Source: an uncultured Psychroserpens sp. (GTDB lineage: Bacteria > Bacteroidota > Bacteroidia > Flavobacteriales > Flavobacteriaceae). From it: a stretch of DNA of 64,000 bases. Location of the stretch: contig CANLEE010000010.1 of the NCBI GenBank assembly GCA_947489585.1, positions 113,044 through 177,043 on the forward strand, given 5' to 3'. Every line of letters starts with the position of its first letter. Position 1 is the first letter of the stretch. The position numbers and the translations under genes were made by a program. The notes under the pieces were generated by a model. It did not search any database, had not been told where the DNA came from, and was given only the letters and a program-made list of their open reading frames with translations. This document shows, piece by piece, positions 55,457 to 64,000 of this stretch.

Positions 55457-55608
55457 CGTTATTAACTTTTGTTAATAACTCTAGTTTATAAAATGTGAAT
55501 ATCTATGCACACCAAAAATTTGGAATTCTCAAACAAAAACATAATTTAGCAGAACAATTAACAACAAACCTAGTTTGGTTTTGAAAGAAATTTTGAATTT
55601 ATGTTAAA

Positions 55609-55641
55609 TTGTAATAAAGTAACGTTCTTTATATAGTATTG
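55609..55641 (+). promoter_or_regulatory. Candidate promoter of the 56-kb RNA
   Basis: TTG (55609-55611), 22 bases, then TAGTATTG (55634-55641), one base off TAnnTTTG. It would start a transcript at about 55648. Confidence 0.4.
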
Positions 55642-55647
55642 TTTTTT

Positions 55648-56068
55648 GAGGTTTAATAGCTGCATGTGTATGCGTGTGAGGCGAAAGAATCATGAAGCTT
55701 TGGAAGCAAACGAATGTTTAGGCAGTTGAATGTGAAAAGAGTTGAAAGCTTAGAAAAAGTAACACAAGCGAAAGTGAGTGTGAATAGGATGAGCAATGTT
55801 TATAGAGGCTATCTAACACGTAAGTGAAAGATTAAGAGACTTAAACATCAAGAAAAACAAACTAAACCGAAGCTGAGTAATAACAGGTCAATACATTTTG
55901 AAAGTTATGAAACGTTTCATTGTTATAGTGAACCTTGAACCGAAAAAGATGAGGGAACGCAAGTTCAGCTGTCTTGATTTTAGCAGCAATGTTAAATAGG
56001 TCATGTGAAACTATTTCAAAAAAGCCATGTCAAAGTAGTCAGCTACAGTGATATGGCTTTTGTTTTTT
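55648..56068 (+). ncRNA. Candidate large structured non-coding RNA
   Basis: About 420 bases that change composition on entry: strand-biased, rich in A and G and poor in C on the plus strand, unlike the AT-balanced flanks. Hairpins capped by GNRA tetraloops occur: ACAC..GCGAAAGT..GTGT (55762-55781, GAAA), CAC-GTAA-GTG (55817-55826) and GAAC-GCAA-GTTC (55955-55966). Also present are GCTT-TGG-AAGC (55697-55707), ATAAC (55880-55884) pairing with GTTAT (55922-55926), and TGAAA-CTA-TTTCA (56006-56018). It ends at a strong intrinsic terminator (56020-56068). Longest ORFs are trivial (for example 12 codons at 55789). It does not match the signatures I know for tmRNA, RNase P RNA or SRP RNA. Confidence 0.6.
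56020..56068 (+). terminator. Terminator of the candidate RNA
   Basis: AAAAGCCATGTCA (56020-56032) pairs with TGATATGGCTTTT (56049-56061), 13 bp with one G-T wobble. A GTAG/CTAC mini-stem sits in the loop, and TGTTTTTT follows. No annotated gene ends here, so it implies a transcript of its own. Confidence 0.88.
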
Positions 56069-56109
56069 ACTATCTATAATTGAGCATTCTTTTCTATGTT
56101 TTAAATTTA

Positions 56110-56146
56110 GAAATTGATAATAATTTAACGTCGTATTATCAATTTC
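56110..56146. repeat. 13-bp perfect inverted repeat upstream of icd
   Basis: GAAATTGATAATA (56110-56122) and TATTATCAATTTC (56134-56146), separated by 11 bases, 142 bases upstream of the icd start. No T-tract follows, so an operator or mRNA hairpin is more likely than a terminator. Confidence 0.6.
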
Positions 56147-56230
56147 GTAATTTCATATATAAATCGTCCTACTTCTCTAAAAAGCACAATTGAAGCCATT
56201 AACATATTTCTAAGACATCTTAGTTTTTTG

Positions 56231-56238
56231 TATATTTG
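56231..56238 (+). promoter_or_regulatory. Candidate -7 element of icd
   Basis: TATATTTG matches TAnnTTTG and lies 50 bases before the icd ATG. No TTG lies 17-23 bases upstream. Confidence 0.45.
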
Positions 56239-56284
56239 CACTGCTTAAAAATTGAGCGTCTACTACATATAAAATTTTAAATAG

Positions 56285-58507
<2,223 letters not shown>

Positions 58508-58530
58508 TCGCATATATCAATACAATACAA

Positions 58531-58562
58531 AAGGCTGTCTTTTTAAGACAGTCTTTTTTTTG
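58531..58562 (+). terminator. icd terminator
   Basis: An 11-bp stem AAGGCTGTCTT / AAGACAGTCTT (one G-T pair, loop TTT), running into a T-tract that starts in the right arm. Confidence 0.9.
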
Positions 58563-58588
58563 TATTAAACATGTCGTAAATTTATCCT

Positions 58589-59530
58589 ATGACAAAAGAA
58601 AACCTCATTGCCTGCCATAATAGAATCAAACCATTCATTCATAATACACCTGTACTAAGTTCTAGACTTATTAATAATATAGTAGGTGCAAATCTCCATT
58701 TTAAATGTGATAATTTTCAAAAAATGGGTTCTTATAAAATGCGTGGTGCCACTAATGCAATTATGCAGCTCTCTAATGAACAAAGAGCAAAAGGTGTTGT
58801 TACACATTCTTCAGGTAATTTTGCACAAGCCTTATCCTTAGCAGCTCAAAGCTTAAATGTTAAGGCATTTATTGTCATGCCTTCAAATTCTCCTATTGTC
58901 AAAAAGAAAGCTGTTATAGAGTATGGTGGTCATATTTTAGAATGTGAGCCCACAATTGAGGCTCGACAGACAGCTGCAAATAAGATTGTGAAAGAAATAG
59001 GAGCTACATTTATTCATCCATCAAATGATTTAGAAGTGATCTTAGGTCAAGGCACGTCTTGTGTTGAATTACTAACGAAACAACCGAATTTGAATTATGT
59101 CTTTTGTCCAATTGGAGGTGGTGGACTTATTTCAGGAACTGCTTTAGCTGCAAATTATTTTGGCAAAGATTGCGAAGTTATAGGAGGAGAACCTTTAGAA
59201 GCTGATGATGCTTATCGTTCACTACTAAGCGGGAAAATTGAAACGAATATCACCACAAATACAATAGCAGACGGATTAAGAACAGAACTAGGCCATCATA
59301 CCTTTCCTATTATTCAAAAACACATTAAACAAATTATAAGAGTTTCTGAACAAGAGATTATTGAAGCGATGCAGTTAATTTGGGAACGCATGAAAATTAT
59401 TATTGAGCCATCTAGTGCAGTTGCTTTTGCTGCTATTATAAAGAAAAAAGAACAATTCAAAGACAAAAACATTGGTGTTATTATTTCTGGTGGAAATGTA
59501 GATGTTAATAACCTGCCTTTTAATAATTAA
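58589..59530 (+). CDS. Threonine/serine dehydratase or serine racemase-like PLP enzyme
   Basis: A 313-residue fold-type II PLP enzyme. Lys50 in MGSYKMRGA should bind PLP; the phosphate-binding loop is FCPIGGGGLISGTA. There is no C-terminal ACT domain, so it is shorter than biosynthetic IlvA and belongs to the catabolic dehydratase/serine racemase group. It would deaminate threonine or serine to a 2-oxoacid plus ammonia, or racemise serine; the sequence alone does not separate these. It has its own upstream region after the icd terminator. Confidence 0.85.
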   Translation: MTKENLIACHNRIKPFIHNTPVLSSRLINNIVGANLHFKCDNFQKMGSYKMRGATNAIMQLSNEQRAKGVVTHSSGNFAQALSLAAQSLNVKAFIVMPSNSPIVKKKAVIEYGGHILECEPTIEARQTAANKIVKEIGATFIHPSNDLEVILGQGTSCVELLTKQPNLNYVFCPIGGGGLISGTALAANYFGKDCEVIGGEPLEADDAYRSLLSGKIETNITTNTIADGLRTELGHHTFPIIQKHIKQIIRVSEQEIIEAMQLIWERMKIIIEPSSAVAFAAIIKKKEQFKDKNIGVIISGGNVDVNNLPFNN

Positions 59531-59580
59531 TTAACGATTGATAGTATAATTGTGAGAGCTTTCTTTCTTATTTTTGATAT

Positions 59581-61965
59581 ATGATTTCATTTAAGAAAAG
59601 CCTCATAATCTCTTTTTTATTAGTAGTCAATAGTGTTTTTACTCAAGAAAAAATTACACTAAGCGGCACGATTACAGATATGAATAGCAATGAAACACTT
59701 ATTGGTGTCAATATCGTTTTTCCAGAATTACAAACAGGAACCAATACTAATGAATATGGCTTCTTCTCAATTTCACTTCCAAAAGGTGAATATAAAATGC
59801 AGATTAGTTATTTAGGATATACTACACTAACCGAAACTATATCCTTTTCCGAAGATAAAACCGTCAATTATAAACTAACTGAAAGTACCGAAAGTCTTAA
59901 TGAAGTTGTAATTAAACAAGATGTTGAAAAACTTAACATCAAAAAACCACAAATGAGTGTAAATGCACTGTCGATAAATACTATCAAACAAATGCCTGTG
60001 GTTTTAGGAGAAGTAGACGTCATTAAATCTATTACACTTTTACCTGGTGTCACCAATGCTGGCGAAGGAGCCTCAGGGTTTAATGTGAGAGGCGGATCAG
60101 CAGATCAAAATTTGATTTTATTGGACGAAGCTACCATTTTTAACTCATCTCACTTATTTGGTTTTTTCTCAGTATTCAATCCAGACGCAATTAAAGACAT
60201 AAAATTGTATAAAGGTGGAATTCCTGCAAAATATGGCGGACGTGTATCTTCAGTATTAGATATTTATCAAAAAGAAGGGAATAGTAAAAACTATAAACTT
60301 AGCGGAGGAATTGGAGCTGTATCTAGTCGATTATTAGCTGAAGGCCCCATTGTAAAAGAGAAAGGCGCTTTTCTAATTGGAGGAAGAGCTTCATACGCAC
60401 ATCTATTTTTACCCATTATTGATGATGGTAACAATAACATAGCTTACTTCTATGATTTAAACACCAAACTCAATTACAAACTAAATGATAATAATAACTT
60501 ATATCTGTCTGGGTATTTTGGACGTGATGTGTTTAGTATTGATGATAGTTTTGAGAATACCTATGGAAATACTGTCGTTAATTTAAGGTGGAATCATTTA
60601 TTTTCAGATAAGTTATTTTCTAACCTTTCACTTATTTATTCTGATTATTTTTATGGTCTTGAGTTAGATTTCGTAGGTTTTGAATGGGATTCAGGCATTC
60701 GAAATTTTAATTTAAAATATGATTTCAAGCATTATTTGAATACTACTTTTCAGCTTAATTATGGTATTAACAATATCTATTATAAGTTCAATCCAGGGGA
60801 AATAAAACCCAATCGTGAAGATTCAGGAATTGTCAGAGAAAAATTGATAGATAAATATGCTAATGAATTTGCAGCCTATATTGACGCCGAACACAAAATT
60901 TCAAATAAACTCGTCCTTAGGTATGGAATCCGCTTAAGTAATTTTATTCGTTTAGGACAAGATGAATTAAATCTGTATCAAGATGATAATCCATTATTAT
61001 TTAATGAAGATCTTCAAATTTATGAAGCTGCAGAACCTATAGGTGTAGAGAGGTTTAGTAGAAAAGATAAGATAGAGACCTTCACTAATTTAGAACCTAG
61101 ATTTTCTGTTGCTTATGCTTTTAATGATAACACTTCAATAAAGGCTAGTTATAATCGTATGGCGCAATACCTACATTTATTATCAAATACGAGTTCTCCA
61201 ACTCCTCTTGACGTATGGACTCCTAGTGGAAAATATATTAAGCCACAATTGTTAAATCAATATGCAATAGGCTATTTTAAAAACATCAACGACAATACAT
61301 ATTCCTTAGAGACAGAAATTTTTTATAAAGACATAAAAAATCGTATTGATTATATCGATGGTGCAAATTTAATTGCAAATAATGCTATAGAGCAAGATAT
61401 TCTCAATGGCGAAGCACGTGCTTATGGTTTAGAAGTTTTGCTTCGCAAAAATGAAGGAAAATTTAAAGGTTGGTTAGCTTATACATTATCAAAGTCTGAG
61501 CAAAGAACCCCAGGAAGAACAGCTATTGAAACAGGAATTAATAATAGTGAATGGTATAATACAGGATATGATAAAACTCACGACATATCCTTTAATGGAA
61601 ATTATAAACTAAATGATAAATGGTCTTTTGGAGCAAATTTTGTGTTTCAAACTGGACAACCAACAAATTACCCTTCTGGACAATTTCAGTTTCAAGGTTT
61701 GAGTGTTCCTATTTATGAAGGTGCTAGAAATAGTGAACGTTTACCAGCATATCACCGCATAGATATTTCAGCTACTTTAACACCAAGAAAGAATAAAAAC
61801 AGAAAATGGCAGGGGGAATGGGTTTTTAGTATTTATAACTTATATAATAGAAGAAATGCAGCCTCAATCAATTTCACAAGAAATCAAGATACTTTTATAA
61901 ACGAAGCTATTCGAACTTCTATTTTTGGAATCATACCAGCGTTTACTTATAATTTTAAATTTTAA
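59581..61965 (+). CDS. TonB-dependent receptor with carboxypeptidase-like domain
   Basis: A 794-residue outer-membrane receptor: signal peptide (about 1-21, VFTQ), CarboxypepD_reg-like domain (about 25-110, ITLSGTITDMNSNETLIGVN), plug (about 125-225, GFNVRGGSADQNLILLDEATIF) and a beta-barrel to the C-terminus, ending FTYNFKF with terminal Phe. A classical N-terminal TonB box is not obvious. It imports a ligand across the outer membrane using proton motive force relayed by TonB. The DUF4249 gene follows by 3 bases, a pairing repeated across Bacteroidota. The ligand is unknown. Confidence 0.92.
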   Translation: MISFKKSLIISFLLVVNSVFTQEKITLSGTITDMNSNETLIGVNIVFPELQTGTNTNEYGFFSISLPKGEYKMQISYLGYTTLTETISFSEDKTVNYKLTESTESLNEVVIKQDVEKLNIKKPQMSVNALSINTIKQMPVVLGEVDVIKSITLLPGVTNAGEGASGFNVRGGSADQNLILLDEATIFNSSHLFGFFSVFNPDAIKDIKLYKGGIPAKYGGRVSSVLDIYQKEGNSKNYKLSGGIGAVSSRLLAEGPIVKEKGAFLIGGRASYAHLFLPIIDDGNNNIAYFYDLNTKLNYKLNDNNNLYLSGYFGRDVFSIDDSFENTYGNTVVNLRWNHLFSDKLFSNLSLIYSDYFYGLELDFVGFEWDSGIRNFNLKYDFKHYLNTTFQLNYGINNIYYKFNPGEIKPNREDSGIVREKLIDKYANEFAAYIDAEHKISNKLVLRYGIRLSNFIRLGQDELNLYQDDNPLLFNEDLQIYEAAEPIGVERFSRKDKIETFTNLEPRFSVAYAFNDNTSIKASYNRMAQYLHLLSNTSSPTPLDVWTPSGKYIKPQLLNQYAIGYFKNINDNTYSLETEIFYKDIKNRIDYIDGANLIANNAIEQDILNGEARAYGLEVLLRKNEGKFKGWLAYTLSKSEQRTPGRTAIETGINNSEWYNTGYDKTHDISFNGNYKLNDKWSFGANFVFQTGQPTNYPSGQFQFQGLSVPIYEGARNSERLPAYHRIDISATLTPRKNKNRKWQGEWVFSIYNLYNRRNAASINFTRNQDTFINEAIRTSIFGIIPAFTYNFKF

Positions 61966-61968
61966 ATT

Positions 61969-62793
61969 ATGAATCGATTATTTTTTATTCTAATAATACT
62001 TTTGACATTCTCAAATTGTGAAGATGTCATAGATATAGAAGTTCCAAATAGCGACCCTCGTTTGGCTGTAGATGCATCTTTTGAGTTTTATTTAAATGAA
62101 GATCCTATTACTATTGATGGATACCTTCGATTGACTATGTCTACTCCATTCTTTGATGGAAACAATGTCCCTACGGTAAATGATGCAATTGTATACATTA
62201 CAAACTTAGAAAATAATTCAGTTATAAACTTTGAAGCTTCTGGAGATGAGGGATTTTATACTCCTGAAGAAAATTCTGTGATTATTCCTGAGTTTGATGT
62301 TTTATATGAACTTACCGTGATTTATAACAATGAAACTTTTAAAGCCACAACTCAATTGTATCCAACAACGCTTATCGAAAATGTTGAACAAGGAGATGGA
62401 ACTTTATTTGAAGGTGACGAAACTGAAGTGAAAGTCACATTTACTGACGATGGCACTAGAGATGATTTTTATTTATTTGATTTTGATTTTAATCTTTTAG
62501 AAGTGAGTGAAGATCGATTTTACCAAGGAGAAAGTTTCACATTCTCATATTTTTATGAAGATATGTTACCTGGTCAAGACTTGACTATTAAAATCTTGGG
62601 AATTGATGAGCGTTATTTCAATTATGCCGGTTTGCTAATTGAACAAAGTGAGCAAGAAGGAGGCAATCCCTTTCAAACTTCTCCTGCTCTTTTGCGCGGT
62701 AATATTATAAACATTACTAATCCAGACAATTATGCTTTAGGTTATTTCAATCTTTCGGAAGCACATAGATATAATTTTACGATTGAAGAATAG
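61969..62793 (+). CDS. DUF4249 domain lipoprotein
   Basis: A 274-residue lipoprotein (Cys17 in TFSNCEDV), with the DUF4249 start EDVIDIEVPNSDPRLAVDASF and beta-rich stretches such as RLTMSTPFFDGNNVPTVNDA and YELTVIYNNETFKATTQL. Members sit next to TonB-dependent receptors and may work as a surface partner, comparable in position to SusD, though no sequence relation is evident. The tight 3-base spacing to the receptor supports one operon and a shared substrate. Confidence 0.88.
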   Translation: MNRLFFILIILLTFSNCEDVIDIEVPNSDPRLAVDASFEFYLNEDPITIDGYLRLTMSTPFFDGNNVPTVNDAIVYITNLENNSVINFEASGDEGFYTPEENSVIIPEFDVLYELTVIYNNETFKATTQLYPTTLIENVEQGDGTLFEGDETEVKVTFTDDGTRDDFYLFDFDFNLLEVSEDRFYQGESFTFSYFYEDMLPGQDLTIKILGIDERYFNYAGLLIEQSEQEGGNPFQTSPALLRGNIINITNPDNYALGYFNLSEAHRYNFTIEE

Positions 62794-62841
62794 CTTTATA
62801 AAATATATAAATGACAGTTAAAAATACTTTATTTTTGACTT

Positions 62842-63660
62842 ATGACATTCATAAAAACTACAGAACAAGACTCAAATTATAATCATTTGGAAAAAATGAC
62901 TATAAATGAATTATTAACCAATATGAACAGCGAAGACAAATCTGTGCCTCTAGCTGTAGAAAAAGCCATTCCTCAAATTGAAATACTCATAGAACAAATA
63001 GTTGAAAAATTAAAGAATGGCGGTCGTTTATTTTATATTGGAGCTGGTACAAGTGGTAGATTAGGTATTTTAGATGCCTCAGAATGCCCACCAACTTTTG
63101 GAGTATCACACAGTTTAGTAGTCGGACTTATCGCTGGTGGAGATTCAGCAATTAGAAAAGCTGTAGAATTTGCAGAAGATTCAACAACACAAGGTTGGAA
63201 AGATTTACAGGAGTTTAATATTTCAAAAAATGATGTCATCATTGGTATAGCTGCTTCTGGAACCACACCATATGTTATAGCTGCCTTAGAACAATGCAAT
63301 AAAGAGGAAATTATTACTGGTTGTATTACCTGCAACAAAAATAGTCCATTATCTAAGGTATCTAAATATCCAATAGAAATTATTGTAGGACCAGAATTTG
63401 TAACAGGAAGTTCTCGTATGAAAGCTGGAACAGCACAAAAATTAGTCTTGAATATGATTTCCACTGCTACGATGATTAAACTTAATAAAGTGAAGGGCAA
63501 TAAAATGGTTGATATGCAGCTAAGCAACAATAAACTTGTTGATAGAGGGATCAAAATGCTCATAAAGGAATTGAGTATTACTTTTGAAGAAGCTGAAAAT
63601 TTATTGGAAAAACACAAAAATGTGAGAGCAGCAATACAAAACTATACTAATGGAAACTAA
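62842..63660 (+). CDS. murQ: N-acetylmuramic acid 6-phosphate etherase MurQ
   Basis: MurQ splits the lactyl ether of MurNAc-6-phosphate in peptidoglycan recycling, in the cytoplasm. The 272-residue SIS-domain protein has LFYIGAGTSGRLGILDASECPPTFG (residues about 61-85), including the glutamate region of the active site, AGGDSAIRKAVEFAEDS, GIAASGTTPYVIAALE and MKAGTAQKLVLNM. Slightly shorter than proteobacterial versions of about 300, usual for this phylum. It follows the TonB receptor pair by 48 bases and overlaps the next gene by 11 bases. Confidence 0.94.
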   Translation: MTFIKTTEQDSNYNHLEKMTINELLTNMNSEDKSVPLAVEKAIPQIEILIEQIVEKLKNGGRLFYIGAGTSGRLGILDASECPPTFGVSHSLVVGLIAGGDSAIRKAVEFAEDSTTQGWKDLQEFNISKNDVIIGIAASGTTPYVIAALEQCNKEEIITGCITCNKNSPLSKVSKYPIEIIVGPEFVTGSSRMKAGTAQKLVLNMISTATMIKLNKVKGNKMVDMQLSNNKLVDRGIKMLIKELSITFEEAENLLEKHKNVRAAIQNYTNGN

Positions 63661-63883
63661 AAGAACTGATAAAGACGTATTAGTTAAAGGAATAAAAACT
63701 ATGGGAATCTCTTTAGTTTTAATGTTTCTTGGTCCTACTTTTTTTTATGTGGCATTCAGTAATTCAGAAAAGCCACTATATATCCCCATTCTAATTCTAG
63801 CATCTATACTTAGTATTTTAGCTATATATTTTGCTTTTAAAGGATTAAAACTAATTATGGATAGTATGTTTAGAAATTCTTAA
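63650..63883 (+). CDS. DUF6095 family small membrane protein
   Basis: A 77-residue protein with two membrane helices (about 15-34 and 44-66) and the TDKDVLVKGIKTMGISLVL start typical of DUF6095. It begins inside the last codons of murQ, so co-translation is likely. Linkage with murQ recurs in flavobacteria as far as I know; the function is unknown. Confidence 0.75.
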   Translation: METKRTDKDVLVKGIKTMGISLVLMFLGPTFFYVAFSNSEKPLYIPILILASILSILAIYFAFKGLKLIMDSMFRNS

Positions 63884-63943
63884 CTAAATAAAAAAAGTAC
63901 TATCTAACTATTTCCCAAGTATATATCTAAATATAAAAAACAA

Positions 63944-63975
63944 AAACCCCTTTACATAATTATGTAAAGGGGTTT
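63944..63975 (-). terminator. Terminator of the rRNA operon
   Basis: A perfect 16-bp inverted repeat, AAACCCCTTTACATAA / TTATGTAAAGGGGTTT. It lies 5 bases past the 5S rRNA end, and on the minus strand it is followed by a T-rich run. Confidence 0.9.
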
Positions 63976-63980
63976 CAAAA

Positions 63981-64000
63981 AAGGCGACGACCTACTCTCC
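63981..64000 (-). rRNA. rrf: 5S ribosomal RNA, 3' end only
   Basis: Read on the minus strand, the last bases give GGAGAGTAGGTCGTCGCC, the conserved 3' strand of the 5S terminal region in Bacteroidota. Only about 20 bases are inside the window; the rest of the rRNA operon continues past the right edge. The terminator directly downstream supports the call. Confidence 0.85.

Noticed and set aside
55888..55901. 14-base identity TCAATACATTTTGA shared with the region upstream of dnaA (39518-39531)
   Set aside because: In AT-rich DNA a few 14-base matches within 64 kb are expected by chance, and the surroundings do not align.
55648..56068. tmRNA, RNase P RNA or SRP RNA
   Set aside because: No peptide-tag ORF ending in LAA, no GAGGAAAGTCC core and no GGAAG-AGCA SRP motif were found.
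63033..63617. 194-codon minus-strand open frame
   Set aside because: It lies wholly inside murQ, which has clear family motifs; a shadow frame.

Overview
The window looks like chromosomal DNA of a member of the Flavobacteriaceae (phylum Bacteroidota). Supporting signs are the AT-rich sequence, promoters of the TTG-N19-TAnnTTTG type with little use of Shine-Dalgarno sites, several secreted proteins with type IX secretion (Por) C-terminal domains, TonB-dependent receptor and DUF4249 genes, and housekeeping neighbourhoods typical of the family: bamD-rpoZ-coaBC-porD-recN, dnaA next to a low-molecular-weight phosphatase, and trmD-rplS-icd. The genus cannot be fixed from the sequence. I saw no prophage, insertion sequence, CRISPR array, transposase or tRNA gene. 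Most of the window is core genome.

Layout. 1-2785: the end of a DUF3857/3858 protein, a potassium channel with a zinc-ribbon tail, miaA and a cold-shock gene. 2803-7722 (minus): glycosyltransferase, YbbR-domain protein, coaE and the RprX/RprY two-component pair. 7751-14667 (minus): three large secreted type IX proteins, with hairpin terminators at 7751 and 11885. 14668-22387 (minus): fabI; recN, porD, coaBC, rpoZ and bamD; then dapA with a DUF6913 gene. 22460-24132: a 5'-nucleotidase split into two genes. 24133-26183: two related eight-helix membrane proteins flanking a DoxX gene. 26281-33800: ligA, then a GH20-cutC-GH2 set for N-glycan-type sugars. 33838-39454: prmC/GNAT, ribD-HAD-DMT-yigZ and a thioesterase. 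39515-43826: dnaA behind two terminator-like hairpins, LMW-PTP, a secreted sugar dehydrogenase and an RsmI-like methyltransferase. 43844-47905 (minus): dapF-GNAT-mltG-DUF2279 and a lysozyme-like protein. 48051-55404: htrA, long-form GAPDH, two LVIVD lipoproteins, a coiled-coil membrane protein, trmD and rplS. 55405-56287: a large gene-free interval. 56288-63883: monomeric isocitrate dehydrogenase, a PLP dehydratase, TonB receptor/DUF4249, murQ and DUF6095. The last 20 bases are the 3' end of a 5S rRNA on the minus strand, so an rRNA operon lies just beyond the right edge.

Two things stand out. First, the gap between rplS and icd (about 55634-56070) reads as a previously unannotated structured RNA of roughly 420 nt. 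It has a candidate promoter, three hairpins capped by GNRA tetraloops and a strong intrinsic terminator. A separate 13-bp perfect inverted repeat lies between it and icd. Second, a bipartite motif (ATCGATWAAATG, 10-11 nt, CGTTKAWATRYA) sits at the same distance from the promoter of both paralogous eight-helix membrane proteins. It occurs again, reversed, upstream of a type IX adhesin-like gene, which suggests a shared regulator. Other points are four helically phased GTTAAA repeats upstream of htrA, an attenuator-like hairpin before dnaA, and a recent internal duplication in the 910-residue secreted protein.

All calls rest on reading motifs and gene order. No database or folding program was run.
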